Below, piece after piece: positions 1-9,217 of a DNA stretch of 64,000 bases. The notes below the pieces were generated by a model, which saw only the letters and a list, made by a program, of their open reading frames with translations, did not search any database and was not told the origin of the DNA. The stretch covers positions 1-64,000 of the forward strand of contig NZ_JABAFY010000003.1 in the NCBI RefSeq assembly GCF_012843875.1. The letters are read 5' to 3'. Source of the DNA: Desulfovibrio piger. GTDB taxonomy: Bacteria > Desulfobacterota > Desulfovibrionia > Desulfovibrionales > Desulfovibrionaceae. A program made the translations under genes and the position numbers. Position 1 is the first letter of the stretch; each line of letters begins with the position of its first letter.

Positions 1-1
1 C

Positions 2-331
2 AGCCTCCACCAGGACATCTGGACCTTCCCCATCGGCGTGACCTTCAGCAAGGACTTCGCCCTGGACAGCGGCTGGAACTTCAAGCCCAGCCTGGACTTC
101 ACCGTGATCCCGGCCGCCGGCGACATCAAGGCCAAGCACGATGTGGCCTTCACCGGCCTGCCCGGCACCTATGAAGTGGAGACCCAGATGATGGATTACC
201 TCACCTGGCAGGGCGGCGTCGGTCTGGAACTGGCCAACGACAACATGAGCATCGGCGTGAACTACACGCTGCAGGCCGGTCAGCACACCACCGGTCACGG
301 CGTGTTCGGCAGCTTCCGCTACGAGTTCTAG
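2..331 (+). CDS. C-terminal end of an outer-membrane beta-barrel (autotransporter-like) protein, partial
   Basis: The frame is open from the window edge, so only the last 109 residues are visible and the start lies upstream. The residues alternate polar and hydrophobic in short strands separated by turns (for example WQGGVGLELAN and SIGVNYTLQAG), and the protein ends in RYEF with a terminal phenylalanine, the usual signature of a barrel recognised by the Bam machinery. The spacing of strands resembles the end of autotransporter beta-domains, which is where I would place it, but the passenger domain is not in view. Two hairpins follow the stop at 361-390 and 401-433. The barrel assignment is an inference from strand pattern and last residue; the exact family is not certain. 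Confidence 0.6.
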   Translation, partial: SLHQDIWTFPIGVTFSKDFALDSGWNFKPSLDFTVIPAAGDIKAKHDVAFTGLPGTYEVETQMMDYLTWQGGVGLELANDNMSIGVNYTLQAGQHTTGHGVFGSFRYEF

Positions 332-360
332 GCCCTGATGCTTTAACCCATCAAACCGGG

Positions 361-397
361 CGGTGGCCGGAAAGAGAGTCCCGGCCACCGCACCTTT
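361..397 (+). terminator. Hairpin after the barrel gene
   Basis: A perfect 10-bp stem (361-370 with 381-390, 10-nt loop) starts 29 bases after the stop codon. It is followed by only a short CCTTTT run, so it may work as a weak terminator or a 3' stabiliser in tandem with the stronger one at 401-440. Confidence 0.55.
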
Positions 398-400
398 TGA

Positions 401-440
401 CGCCGCCCTGTATCCAGCCTTCCCGGGGCGGCGTTTTTTA
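401..440 (+). terminator. Intrinsic terminator
   Basis: The stem CGCCGCCC (401-408) pairs with GGGCGGCG (426-433) and is followed directly by seven T residues. It separates the barrel gene from the lipoprotein gene at 598. Confidence 0.85.
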
Positions 441-597
441 TTGGCCGCGCCGGGCCCCGAAACGGGAAGGAGCATTTTGCAAAAAACGGCTATCCCGTAA
501 AAATTTCGCCGCACCATCCAACGCTCATGCCGGCCGCCCATACGCGGCGCGCCACGTCCGGCCCCGGCCGGATCGCATACCATCACAAGGAGACATC

Positions 598-1170
598 ATG
601 TCCCGTTTTCCCCGTTTTCTGTCCGGTCTCGCCCTCATGCTGACCCTGCCCCTGTCCGGTTGCCTGGATACCGGCCCGGACGTGGTCTGCGTGGATGTGG
701 ACCGTGTCCTCAGCCAGTCCAGGGCCGCGCAGCAGGCCAACGAACACCTGGCCAAAGTCCAGGCCATCCTGCAGAACGGCCTGGCCGCCTATCAGGAAGA
801 ACTGAAGAAAAGCCCTGAAGAAAAACGCGAGCAGGAACTGCGTCAGGGCCTGGCCGTGCTGCAGCGCCAGCTGGTGATGGAACAGGCCGCAGCCCGTGAC
901 GTGGTCAGCAAGCACATGCTGGCCCAGATCGAAGCATGGCGCGCCGACAAGGGCGACGTGGCCGTCATGGCCCGCCAGAACGTCCTTTCCGTTCCTGCGT
1001 CCATGGACATCACCGCCGAGATCATCAGCCGTATGGACGCCGGCAGTGTGCAGTTCGCCGAGCTGCCAAAGGTCAGCATCCGTACCCATGCCGACGGCCC
1101 CGACGAAAAGGCCGGCAAGGAAGAAAAGGCCGGCAAGAACGACAAGGGCGCCAAAAACGAAAAGAAGTAG
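598..1170 (+). CDS. OmpH/Skp-like periplasmic lipoprotein
   Basis: A 190-residue protein with a lipoprotein signal: a short basic start, a hydrophobic run and the lipobox LSGC with Cys22 as lipidation site. Residues about 30-50 (VVCVDVDRVLSQSRAAQQA) match the start of the OmpH/Skp chaperone family, and residues 50-115 are charged and alanine/glutamine-rich as in the Skp coiled-coil tentacles. The C-terminus is a Lys/Glu/Gly-rich low-complexity tail with repeated AGK units. The start at 598 is set by AAGGAG eight bases upstream; an upstream in-frame extension has no signal peptide. A role in guiding outer-membrane proteins across the periplasm is inferred from the family. Unlike classic Skp it is lipidated, so it would be membrane-tethered. 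Confidence 0.75.
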   Translation: MSRFPRFLSGLALMLTLPLSGCLDTGPDVVCVDVDRVLSQSRAAQQANEHLAKVQAILQNGLAAYQEELKKSPEEKREQELRQGLAVLQRQLVMEQAAARDVVSKHMLAQIEAWRADKGDVAVMARQNVLSVPASMDITAEIISRMDAGSVQFAELPKVSIRTHADGPDEKAGKEEKAGKNDKGAKNEKK

Positions 1171-1248
1171 AAAAGACGAAGTAGAAGAGAAGCAACAAAG
1201 AAACAGAAGAATTTCTTGCCCGTCACAACCAGACAGGAGGATATCCCC

Positions 1249-1590
1249 ATGCCCGCTCTGAAAAAGACCCCCGCCAACAGCCATGCCCCTGAACAGCGTA
1301 CCGAACAGCAGCCCGAACAGCGTACCGAACAGCAGTTGCGCGTGACCATGCTGCCGGCCCCCGCTCTGGAAACCATTTACGCCAATGCCTTCCAGACAAA
1401 CTACTCCCACGGCGAGATCCTGCTCACGGCCTGCGTGAGCCGCAACGAACAGGACCAGCAGGGCCCGGTGCTGGCCGTGCAGCCGCAAAAGGCCATCGGC
1501 ATGAGCCCCGAAAGCGCCAAACGCCTGGCCGCCGCGCTGGTGCAGACCATCCAGCAGTATGAGGCCCAGTACGGCGAGATCATCCTGTAG
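1249..1590 (+). CDS. DUF3467-like small protein
   Basis: A 113-residue soluble protein with no signal peptide. The start at 1249 is chosen because AGGAGG (1235-1240) sits eight bases upstream; a longer reading from 1216 has no such site. Residues 14-29 hold a near-exact duplication (EQRTEQQP then EQRTEQQL) encoded by a 24-base direct repeat. The rest (YANAFQTNYSHGEILLTAC... and MSPESAKRLAAALVQTIQQYE) has the layout of DUF3467 proteins: a beta-rich half followed by a helix that begins with a Ser-Pro-x-x-Ala-Lys-Arg motif. The family has no established function. It lies 78 bases after the OmpH-like gene and ends at a strong terminator, so the two may share a transcript. Confidence 0.65.
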   Translation: MPALKKTPANSHAPEQRTEQQPEQRTEQQLRVTMLPAPALETIYANAFQTNYSHGEILLTACVSRNEQDQQGPVLAVQPQKAIGMSPESAKRLAAALVQTIQQYEAQYGEIIL

Positions 1591-1627
1591 CCCGCGCCTT
1601 CCGCATCTTTTCTGATACGCCGGATAA

Positions 1628-1660
1628 CAACGCCTGTGGACAGTCCACAGGCGTTGTTTC
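1628..1660 (+). terminator. Intrinsic terminator
   Basis: A perfect 13-bp stem (1628-1640 with 1644-1656, loop CAG) followed by TTTC, 37 bases after the DUF3467-like stop codon. Confidence 0.8.
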
Positions 1661-1865
1661 GTGACGGGCTCCGCGACGGCCCGCCCCGAGGCCCATCCGT
1701 TCCGTTTTTTCCGGCCGTTTTGTATTGCCGCTCCAAAGCGCGCATGATATGCTTCCACGAACGCAGTCCAGCGCGACCGGGAAGATCACGCGCCGGCGGG
1801 GGATGCATGCCGGTAAGCCGTATGCGGCGCTGCGCCTTCCAGACCTTCAAGACAGGAGCATGTTC

Positions 1866-3404
1866 ATGGATCCGTTTGACGCGGGTTGGCTCTCTCTGCT
1901 GCCGCCCATCATCGCCATCACCCTGGCCCTGATCACCAAGGAAGTCATTTCCTCCCTCTTCCTCGGTATTCTCAGCGGCACCGTCATCTATTGCCTGGGC
2001 ATGGGCACGGGCGACCTGATCATCAAGCCCGTGGAGATCGCCTTCACCACCATGGTGAACAAGGTCGATTTCAACATCATCATCTTCTGTACCCTGCTGG
2101 GCGCGCTGGTGTTCACCATCTCGCGTGCCGGCGGTACCCGTGCCTACGGCAACTGGGCCACCAGGCGCATCAAGAGCAAGCGCGTGGCCATGCTCTCCAC
2201 CGGCGGCCTGGGCGCCTTCATCTTCATCGACGATTATTTCAACTGCCTCACCGTGGGCACGGTCATGCGCCCGGTGACGGACCGCTACAAGATCTCCCGC
2301 GCCAAGCTGGCCTACATCATCGACGCCACCGCCGCCCCCATCTGCATCATCGCGCCCATCTCCAGCTGGGCCGCCGCCGTGGGCAGCAACCTGAAAGCCA
2401 CCGGCGCCTTTGAAAGCGATTTTGCCGCCTTCGTGGCCACCATCCCCTACAACTTCTACGCCCTGTTCTCCATCATCATGGTGGTCATGGTCTGCCTGGG
2501 CAACTTCGACTTCGGCCCCATGCGCAAGGCCGAACTGCGCGCCCAGCAGGGCGAACTGGGCAACGTGGACGCCGAACAGGCCGAACTGGGCACCAGCGCC
2601 AAGGGCAGCCTCATCGACATGCTCCTGCCCATCGGCAGCCTGATCTTCTTCGCCGTGGCGGCCCTGCTCTACAGCGGCGGCTACTGGGGCAGCGATCCCG
2701 CCTACCACACTCTGGCGGCCGCCTTCGGTAACAGCAGCGCCTCCAAGGCCCTGGTCTGGGCCTCCTTCGGCGCCATCACCGTGGCCTTCTTCCTCTTCGT
2801 GCCGCGCGGCCTCATGAGCCTCAAGTCCTTCATGGACTGCGCCGGCGAAGGCATGAAGGCCATGATGCCCGCCAACACCATCCTGGTGCTGGCCTGGACC
2901 ATCAGCGGCGTGTGCCGTGACCTGCTGCAGACCCCGCTCTTCGTCAAGACCATGGTGGCCGACGGCGGCATCTCCGGCGGCCTGCTGCCCGCCATCATCT
3001 TCGTGGTGGCCGGTTTCCTGAGCTTCTCCACCGGTACCGCCTGGGGCACCTTCGGCATCCTGATCCCCATCGTGGTGCCCGTTGCCCAGGCCGTCGATCC
3101 CAACCTGGTGCTGGTCTGCCTGTCCGCCACCCTGGCCGGCAGCGTGTTCGGCGACCACTGCTCGCCCATCTCCGACACCACCATCCTGTCCAGTGCCGGC
3201 GCCGGTTGCGCCCATCTGGAACACGTCTCCACACAAATGCTCTATGCCTGTGTGGTGGCGGCCAGCAGCACGATGGGCTATGTGGTCTCCGGCCTCACCC
3301 ACGGCAGCCTGCTGCCCGGCTTCGCTTCCGGCCTGATCTTCATGGTGGTGACCATGCTGGTGCTGCGCCAGCGCAACAAGCAAAAGGACGCTGCCCAGGC
3401 CTAG
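1866..3404 (+). CDS. nhaC: Na+/H+ antiporter, NhaC family
   Basis: A 512-residue integral membrane protein with about a dozen hydrophobic segments. Family features visible include the N-terminal PPIIAITLALITKEV segment, the FIFIDDYFNCLTVGTVMRPV stretch with paired aspartates in a membrane helix, and the late FSTGTAWGTFGILIPIVVPV and FGDHCSPISDTTILSSAGA stretches, all typical of NhaC antiporters. It should exchange cytoplasmic Na+ for external protons in the inner membrane; some relatives exchange malate/lactate or amino acids, so the substrate is not proven. The start at 1866 has AGGAG (1854-1858) seven bases upstream; ATG 1860 is only one base from that site. It stands alone between two terminators. 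Confidence 0.85.
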   Translation: MDPFDAGWLSLLPPIIAITLALITKEVISSLFLGILSGTVIYCLGMGTGDLIIKPVEIAFTTMVNKVDFNIIIFCTLLGALVFTISRAGGTRAYGNWATRRIKSKRVAMLSTGGLGAFIFIDDYFNCLTVGTVMRPVTDRYKISRAKLAYIIDATAAPICIIAPISSWAAAVGSNLKATGAFESDFAAFVATIPYNFYALFSIIMVVMVCLGNFDFGPMRKAELRAQQGELGNVDAEQAELGTSAKGSLIDMLLPIGSLIFFAVAALLYSGGYWGSDPAYHTLAAAFGNSSASKALVWASFGAITVAFFLFVPRGLMSLKSFMDCAGEGMKAMMPANTILVLAWTISGVCRDLLQTPLFVKTMVADGGISGGLLPAIIFVVAGFLSFSTGTAWGTFGILIPIVVPVAQAVDPNLVLVCLSATLAGSVFGDHCSPISDTTILSSAGAGCAHLEHVSTQMLYACVVAASSTMGYVVSGLTHGSLLPGFASGLIFMVVTMLVLRQRNKQKDAAQA

Positions 3405-3427
3405 CCGGGCTTTCCGCGATACCGACG

Positions 3428-3462
3428 AAAAAGGCGCTTCCCCGACGGGAAGCGCCTTTTTT
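3428..3462 (+). terminator. Intrinsic terminator after nhaC
   Basis: The stem AAGGCGCTTCCC (3431-3442) pairs with GGGAAGCGCCTT (3447-3458), loop CGAC, with a T6 run and a matching A-run on the 5' side. It may work in both directions. Confidence 0.9.
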
Positions 3463-3661
3463 GCGTCATGAGGACGGCCAGACACGAGAAACACAGATCA
3501 GGCCCAGACCTCGTCGTACCCTTTGCTGGCCTGCCATTGCGGGATGATGCTGCTGTGATCCGGGACGGCTCCGAGAGCCAGCGGGCAGAAGCGTGGTACA
3601 CAAAAGAATGCCGATACGGTCCTTACACGGACTGCGGGCCTCTCCCGCTCTGCGCCTCCTG

Positions 3662-4285
3662 TCAAAAGTCAAGACTGAACTGCATACCGAGCCCCACGGA
3701 AGGGTCATTCTCCTCGGGCCGGGACTTCTTGCCCCATTCGTTGTGCTCGTCCTTGAGCATCAGCTCCGGACCGATGGTCAGCGAGGCATCATCGCTGTCC
3801 ATGAAGTCGGCATAGGCCCGGACCACATGCCGCCGCTCCAGAGGCCGCAGCTCGTCAGGGCGGGCCTCGCTCGACGGCAGCTCGGCACGCCAGACGGAGT
3901 CATCGCGCCGGATGTTCATGCCGAGACGGCTTTTTTCCTCCGCCTCCCGTTCCGCCTCCTTGGCTTTGCGGGACTCGGCCTTGGCCTGGCGGTCGGCCTC
4001 GCGCAGAGCATGTTCGATGCTGGAGGAATTGCCCCTGTCCCGGCCCAGGGCCCGCTTGCGCAGGGAGTCCGTCTCCACGCCGTCATGCCACAGGGCATTG
4101 CTCCTGTCGCGGGAGGTGCCGAAACTCCAGGCCTGCCCGCCCTTGCTGTTGCCCGCAGCGGCCTTGCCCGCCGGGGCCTGCACCGCCTTGCCCTTCTCCA
4201 CCGCCAACACCGACAGAGGAGCAAGGGAGACCGTCAGGGCAGACAGGGCCAGACCAGCCAAAAACAAATGTGCTCTATGCAGCAT
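3662..4285 (-). CDS. Exported protein of unknown function
   Basis: I do not recognise this 207-residue protein. The start at 4285 is chosen because it gives a clean signal peptide (MLHRAHLFLAGLALSAL... with a likely cut near VLA-VE), although its ribosome site is poor; in-frame ATGs at 4342 and 4357 have better upstream purines but would bury the signal. After the signal there is a Lys/Ala/Gly-rich linker, then a charged helical stretch (about residues 90-130, READRQAKAESRKAKEAEREAEEK), then a C-terminal part ending GLGMQFSLDF with terminal phenylalanine. The terminal phenylalanine hints at an outer-membrane or envelope-associated protein, but nothing fixes the function. It lies downstream of the efflux operon behind a terminator, so it is probably a separate unit. 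Confidence 0.55.
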   Translation of the reverse strand: MLHRAHLFLAGLALSALTVSLAPLSVLAVEKGKAVQAPAGKAAAGNSKGGQAWSFGTSRDRSNALWHDGVETDSLRKRALGRDRGNSSSIEHALREADRQAKAESRKAKEAEREAEEKSRLGMNIRRDDSVWRAELPSSEARPDELRPLERRHVVRAYADFMDSDDASLTIGPELMLKDEHNEWGKKSRPEENDPSVGLGMQFSLDF

Positions 4286-4413
4286 GGCCGCAGGATAGCC
4301 GTCATCCCGCCGGATTGTAAAGACATCCCCGTCGCAGGACATCCTCTGTGCCCGCATGCTTCCCCGTAATGCGGCCTCTCGGCCTTTTTGGGGATGGCCT
4401 GCATACATGTACA

Positions 4414-4449
4414 CAAAAAAAGGAAGGACGCCCAAAAGCGTCCTTCCTG
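4414..4449 (-). terminator. Intrinsic terminator of the RND efflux operon
   Basis: Read on the minus strand, AGGAAGGACGC pairs with GCGTCCTTCCT (4438-4448 and 4421-4431) and is followed by a T7 run (A-run at 4414-4420 on the plus strand). It lies 26 bases past the outer-membrane factor stop. Confidence 0.9.
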
Positions 4450-4474
4450 TGTCTTTTCAGGGGGGGGATCGTGC

Positions 4475-6010
4475 CTACTGCTTGGCGGCAGGCTGTGCCT
4501 TCGCAGGAGCGGCCGCAGGCTGGGAGGCCTTCTGGCCGGCAGCGTCATGGGCCTTGACCAGCTCTTCCGCGTCAGCCACCGGGAAGGAAGGCTTGACGTT
4601 GGGATCCTGCCAGCCGCCACCCAGGGCCATGCACACGCTGACCACGGCATTGAGGCGGTCACGCAGGGCGTTGGCCAGGCTCAGCTCGGCGCTGAACAGC
4701 TGGCGTTCGGCATCCAGCACGGTCAGGTAGTCGGTGTAACCGTTGTCGTACTGCAGGCGGGCGATCTCCGCGGCGCGGCGCAGGCTGTCCACCTGGGCCT
4801 GGCTGGCCGCCACGATGGCGTCGGCCTCGCGCTGGGAGGTCAGGGAGGTGCGCACGTCCTTGAAGGCGTTCTGCACCGTCTTGCGGTACACGGCGATGGC
4901 CGCTTCCTTCTGGGCCTCGGCGTCCTTGACGTTATACCAGGTGCGGCCGAAGTCCAGCAGCGGCATGGAGCCGGTCACGCCGTAGCTCCAGGCGCCCGCA
5001 GGACCGCTGAACAGGTTCACCACGCTGGCGCTGAGGGTGCCCAGCATGCCCGTCAGGGAGATGGACGGGAAGAACTCGGCACGGGCCACGCCGATATTGG
5101 CGTTGTAAGCCATGATCATGTACTCGGCGGCGCGCACGTCGGGGCGGCGCTCCAGCAGTTCGGACGGCAGGCCGGCAGGCAGCACGGGCGGGGCCGGCAG
5201 CTTGCTGATGTCGCCGCCGCGCGGCATGACGGCGCTCATGATGTCGCGGGGCGAACGGCCCAGCAGCACGGCCAGGCTGGCTTCGGCGCTGTCCACGGCC
5301 ACCGTGGAGCTGTGCACCTGGGCACGGGCCGTTTCCACTTCGGCGCGGGCACGCTGCCAGTCCAGCTCCGTGATGTCGCCCTGACGGTAGCGGCTGGTGT
5401 AGATGCCGAAGGCGTCCTCACGCGTGCGCAGGGTACGCTTGGCCGTGGCCAGCTGCATGTCCAGGGCCAGCAGGGCAACGTAGCTCTGGGCCGTCTGGCT
5501 GGCCACCGAAAGGCGCAGGGCCTCATGGCTGACCACGGTGTTCAGCAGCACGTCCGACAGCATGGTGTAGTTGTTGCGGTACTTGCCCCAGAAGTCCAGT
5601 TCCCAGCTGGCCGAGAGCTGGCCCTGGTAGTTCACGTAGGAACGGTCCGCGATGCTGTTGTAGTTGGCGATCTTGGTGGAGTTGCTCTGCGAGGTGGCCG
5701 CACCGGCGCCGCTCACCGAGGGGGCGAGCTGGCTGGTGCCCACGCCCAGCTTGGCCGCGGCGGAATCGATCTTGGCCAGGCTTTCCGCCAGATCCTGGTT
5801 GTTCTTCAGGGCTTCTTCCACCAGGGCATTGAGCACGGGATCATTGAAGCGGGTCCACCAGTCGGTGTTCAGCGGACTGGGTCCCAGATCCACGGAACGC
5901 CACTCCTTGGGGATGTCCTGCTCGGGACGCTTATAGTCGGGAGCCAGGGAGCAGCCCGTGACGGCCAGGCAGAGCACCAGCGTCAGGCCCACTTTCAGCA
6001 GGGGGGTCAT
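4475..6010 (-). CDS. RND efflux outer-membrane lipoprotein (NodT/OprM family)
   Basis: This 511-residue TolC-type channel is the outer-membrane part of the tripartite pump encoded by the two genes upstream. It has a lipoprotein signal ending VTGC (Cys20) and the family start SLAPDYKRPEQDIPKEWR. Two copies of the OEP domain follow (about residues 60-245 and 275-455); the second contains ERRPDVRAAEYMIMAYNANIGVARAEFFPSISLTG, a hallmark of the NodT branch. The C-terminus is Ala/Lys-rich and presumably disordered. The ATG overlaps the stop region of the pump gene by four bases and has a strong GGAGGAGG site inside that gene, so translation is coupled. Export substrates cannot be told from sequence. 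Confidence 0.93.
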   Translation of the reverse strand: MTPLLKVGLTLVLCLAVTGCSLAPDYKRPEQDIPKEWRSVDLGPSPLNTDWWTRFNDPVLNALVEEALKNNQDLAESLAKIDSAAAKLGVGTSQLAPSVSGAGAATSQSNSTKIANYNSIADRSYVNYQGQLSASWELDFWGKYRNNYTMLSDVLLNTVVSHEALRLSVASQTAQSYVALLALDMQLATAKRTLRTREDAFGIYTSRYRQGDITELDWQRARAEVETARAQVHSSTVAVDSAEASLAVLLGRSPRDIMSAVMPRGGDISKLPAPPVLPAGLPSELLERRPDVRAAEYMIMAYNANIGVARAEFFPSISLTGMLGTLSASVVNLFSGPAGAWSYGVTGSMPLLDFGRTWYNVKDAEAQKEAAIAVYRKTVQNAFKDVRTSLTSQREADAIVAASQAQVDSLRRAAEIARLQYDNGYTDYLTVLDAERQLFSAELSLANALRDRLNAVVSVCMALGGGWQDPNVKPSFPVADAEELVKAHDAAGQKASQPAAAPAKAQPAAKQ

Positions 6011-9000
6011 ATATCCTCCTCCTCATCGAAGCTTTTCTTGCCTTCGTTGGGGTCCTTCTTGCCCTGCAGCTTCAGGGAGATCCGCATGATGGTGCGGAAG
6101 AAGTAGGGAACGAAGAGCGTGGCGATGCAGGTTGCGGCCAGCATGCCGCCCACCACGGCGGTGCCGATGGCGTGACGGCTGTTGGCACCGGCGCCGGAGC
6201 TGATGGCCAGCGGCACGCAGCCCAGGATGAAGGCCAGCGAGGTCATGACGATGGGACGGAAGCGCAGGCGCGCCGCATGCATGGCGGCCACGTCCAGACT
6301 GCGCCCGCCGCGCCAGGCCTCGACGGCGAATTCCACGATCAGGATGGCGTTTTTGGCGGCCAGGCCCACCAGGGTGACCAGAGCCACCTGGAAGTACACG
6401 TCATTGGACAGGTCGCGCAGCCAGGTGGCCACCAGGGCGCCGAACACGCCGAAGGGCACGGCCGTGAGCACGGCCAGCGGCAGCGACCAGCTTTCGTACT
6501 GGGCGGCCAGGATCAGGAAGACCATGACGAGCGCCAGCACGAAGATGACGGTGGTGTCGGCGCTGGCCAGCTTTTCCTGCAGGGCCGAACCGACCCAGCC
6601 CAGGCCGTAATCGCTGGACAGCATCTTTTCCGCCACCTTTTCCATGGCTTCCAGGGCCTGACCGGAAGAATAGCCGGGGGCCGGTTCACCCATGAGGTGG
6701 GCGGCGGGGAACACGTTGTAACGTTCCATGGTCTGGGGCGCCGTGCGGCGTTCCAGGGTCATGATGGCATCCAGGGGCACCATGCCGCCCTTGTTGGTCC
6801 GCACGAAGATGTCGTGCAGGGACTCGGGCAGCAGGCGGTAATCGGCCTCGGCCTGCATGCGCACCTGGAAGGTACGGCCCAGGTAGTTGAAGTCGTTGAC
6901 GTAGAGCGCACCGAAGGTGGCGTTCATGGCCGTGAAGACATCGCTGATGCTGATGCCCATGTCCTTGCAGCGCTCACGGTCCAGGTTGGCGTAGAGCTGC
7001 GGGGCACCGGTGGAGAACAGGCTGCGCAGGGTACCGATGGCCGGATACTTGGGCTGGCCGTTCTCGTCACGGGACGTGGCTTCCGCCACGAAGGCATTGG
7101 CCGTGGCTTCCAGATCCTGGCTGGTGCCGGCACCGCGCATCTGGATGAAGCCTTCAAAACCGCCCGTGGTGGACATGCCGCTGATGGGCGGCGGCGTGAA
7201 GCCGATGGTCACGGCTTCGGGCTGCATCATGGTCACGCCCAGCACCTTGGTACTGATGGCCGAGGCGCTGCTCTCCGGCGTGGTACGTTCGCTCCAGGGC
7301 TTGAGCACGGCAAAGAAGGTGCCGTAGTTGCTCTTGGTCGACATGGAGGTGATGTCCAGGCCGTTCAGGGTCATGACCGTATCCACCACCGGATCCTTGC
7401 GCAGCAGCTCGGAAGCGATGCGGGTCACGTCACGGGTGCGGTTCTGCACGGCACCGTCGTCCAGGATGGTCATGCCCAGGATATAGCCCTGGTCTTCGTT
7501 GGGCACCAGGCCGCCGGGGACCACCCGGAACAGGAAGACCAGGCTGACGATCATGCAGCCGAAGAGGGCCATGGAGATCAGGCCGTGGTCCTTGATGAAA
7601 CGCACCGTACGCACATAGCGGTGCGTGGTCTTGCCGAAGAAGTAGTTGAAGACGACGAAGGGCTTGGCCGGCTGATGGTCATGCGCATGCGGCTTGAGCA
7701 GCAGGGAGCACAGGGCCGGGGTCAGCGTCAGGGCCACGATACCCGAAAGCACCACGGACACCGAGATGGTGATGGCGAACTGCTTGTACATCTGGCCCGC
7801 CAGGCCGCCCATGAAGGACACGGGGATGAACACGGCGCAGAGCACCAGCACGATGGCGATAACGGGGGCCGTCACTTCGCTCATGGCCTTGGCCGTGGCT
7901 TCCTTGGGCGGCAGGTGCTCGGTACTCATGATGCGTTCCACGTTCTCCAGCACCACGATGGCGTCGTCCACCACGATACCGATGGCCAGCACCATACCGA
8001 ACAGGGTCAGGGTGTTGATGGTGTAGCCCAGGGCGAACATGCCCGCGAAGGTGCCGATGATGGACACGGGCACGGCGATGCAGGGGATGAGGGTGGCGCG
8101 CCAGTTCTGCAGGAAGATGAACACCACCAGGAACACCAGGATCATGGCTTCCACCAGGGTGTGCACCACTTCGTTGATGGACTCCATGACGAAGTCGTTG
8201 GTGTCCACGATGATCTTGTAGTCGATGCCCTCGGGGAAGTTTTTGGCTAGCTCCTGCATGCGGGCGGTGACGGCCTCGCCGGTGGCGATGGCGTTGGCGC
8301 CGGGCAGCAGGTAGATACCCATGGCACGGGCCACCATGCCGTTGTATTCGCTTTCGACGCTGTAGTCCTTGCCGCCCATCTCGATGCGGGCCACGTCCTT
8401 GAGGCGCAGCATGGCGCTGTCCTCACCGGTGCGGATGATGATCTCGCCGAACTCCTGCGGCGTGGCCAGACGGCCCTTGGTATCGATCTGCCAGGAAAGC
8501 TGGGCGGTATCGGGTATGGGCGCGTCGCCCAGACGGCCGGGCGAGAACTGCGAGTTCTGCTCCTGGATGGCCGCGGCGATCTCGCTCACGGTGACGCCGT
8601 ACTTGGCCAGCTTGTCCGGGACGAGCCAGATGCGCATGGCGTAGTCCATGTAGCCGAACACGGTCACGTCGCCCACGCCGGGCACACGCTTGAGTTCGTC
8701 GGCCACGTTCACCTGCATGTAGTTGTGCAGGTACACGGCGTCATAACGCCCGTCAGGCGAGAACAGGGCGATGATCTGCAGCATGGCCGGTGAACGTTTG
8801 GTCACCTGCACGCCCTGCAGGCGCACGGTCTCGGGCAGTGTGGTCTGGGCCAGGTTGACCTTGTTGTTGACGTTGACCAGGGCCATGTCCGGGTCGGTGC
8901 CCAGACTGAAATAGACGTTGATGGAGCCCGAACCGGAACCCGAGGAGGCCGTGGACGTCATGTAGAGCATGTTTTCCACGCCGTTGATGTTCACTTCCAG

Positions 9001-9207
9001 GGGGGCCAGCACGGTACCGGCGATGGTCTCGGCCGAGGCGCCGGGATAGAAGACCGTCACGTTGACCGTGGGCGGCACCAGTTCAGGATACTGGGCGATG
9101 GGCAGGGCCTTCATGGCCAGCGCGCCCACCAGCGTGATCACGATAGAGATGACCGACGAAAGGATCGGTCTGCGCAAAAAGATATTTGGTTTTGCCGAAG
9201 CTGCCAT
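6007..9207 (-). CDS. RND multidrug efflux pump, inner-membrane subunit (AcrB/MexB type)
   Basis: At 1066 residues this has the normal length for a hydrophobe/amphiphile RND pump. It starts with the family sequence FLRRPILSSVISIVITLVGALAMKALPIAQYPEL and has two sets of six membrane helices with large periplasmic loops. The proton-relay aspartate pair is present in the fourth helix (GIVVDDAIVVLENVERIM), and the porter-loop signature GFTPPPISGMSTTGGFEGF resembles AcrB. It would use the proton gradient to move drugs, bile-salt-like or other amphiphiles from periplasm or inner leaflet into the outer-membrane channel. It begins 10 bases after the fusion-protein gene and overlaps the next gene by four bases, so the three form one operon. 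Confidence 0.96.
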   Translation of the reverse strand: MAASAKPNIFLRRPILSSVISIVITLVGALAMKALPIAQYPELVPPTVNVTVFYPGASAETIAGTVLAPLEVNINGVENMLYMTSTASSGSGSGSINVYFSLGTDPDMALVNVNNKVNLAQTTLPETVRLQGVQVTKRSPAMLQIIALFSPDGRYDAVYLHNYMQVNVADELKRVPGVGDVTVFGYMDYAMRIWLVPDKLAKYGVTVSEIAAAIQEQNSQFSPGRLGDAPIPDTAQLSWQIDTKGRLATPQEFGEIIIRTGEDSAMLRLKDVARIEMGGKDYSVESEYNGMVARAMGIYLLPGANAIATGEAVTARMQELAKNFPEGIDYKIIVDTNDFVMESINEVVHTLVEAMILVFLVVFIFLQNWRATLIPCIAVPVSIIGTFAGMFALGYTINTLTLFGMVLAIGIVVDDAIVVLENVERIMSTEHLPPKEATAKAMSEVTAPVIAIVLVLCAVFIPVSFMGGLAGQMYKQFAITISVSVVLSGIVALTLTPALCSLLLKPHAHDHQPAKPFVVFNYFFGKTTHRYVRTVRFIKDHGLISMALFGCMIVSLVFLFRVVPGGLVPNEDQGYILGMTILDDGAVQNRTRDVTRIASELLRKDPVVDTVMTLNGLDITSMSTKSNYGTFFAVLKPWSERTTPESSASAISTKVLGVTMMQPEAVTIGFTPPPISGMSTTGGFEGFIQMRGAGTSQDLEATANAFVAEATSRDENGQPKYPAIGTLRSLFSTGAPQLYANLDRERCKDMGISISDVFTAMNATFGALYVNDFNYLGRTFQVRMQAEADYRLLPESLHDIFVRTNKGGMVPLDAIMTLERRTAPQTMERYNVFPAAHLMGEPAPGYSSGQALEAMEKVAEKMLSSDYGLGWVGSALQEKLASADTTVIFVLALVMVFLILAAQYESWSLPLAVLTAVPFGVFGALVATWLRDLSNDVYFQVALVTLVGLAAKNAILIVEFAVEAWRGGRSLDVAAMHAARLRFRPIVMTSLAFILGCVPLAISSGAGANSRHAIGTAVVGGMLAATCIATLFVPYFFRTIMRISLKLQGKKDPNEGKKSFDEEEDI

Positions 9208-9217
9208 AGACCATCAC

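Noticed and set aside
1282-1336. A short direct repeat that could look like a CRISPR or mobile-element trace
   Set aside because: It is a two-copy in-frame duplication inside the DUF3467-like gene (EQRTEQQ units), not an array.
4388-6106. Plus-strand frame opposite the outer-membrane efflux gene
   Set aside because: It is antisense to a certain TolC-type gene and shows only shadow composition; the same applies to the long frames opposite the pump and topA.
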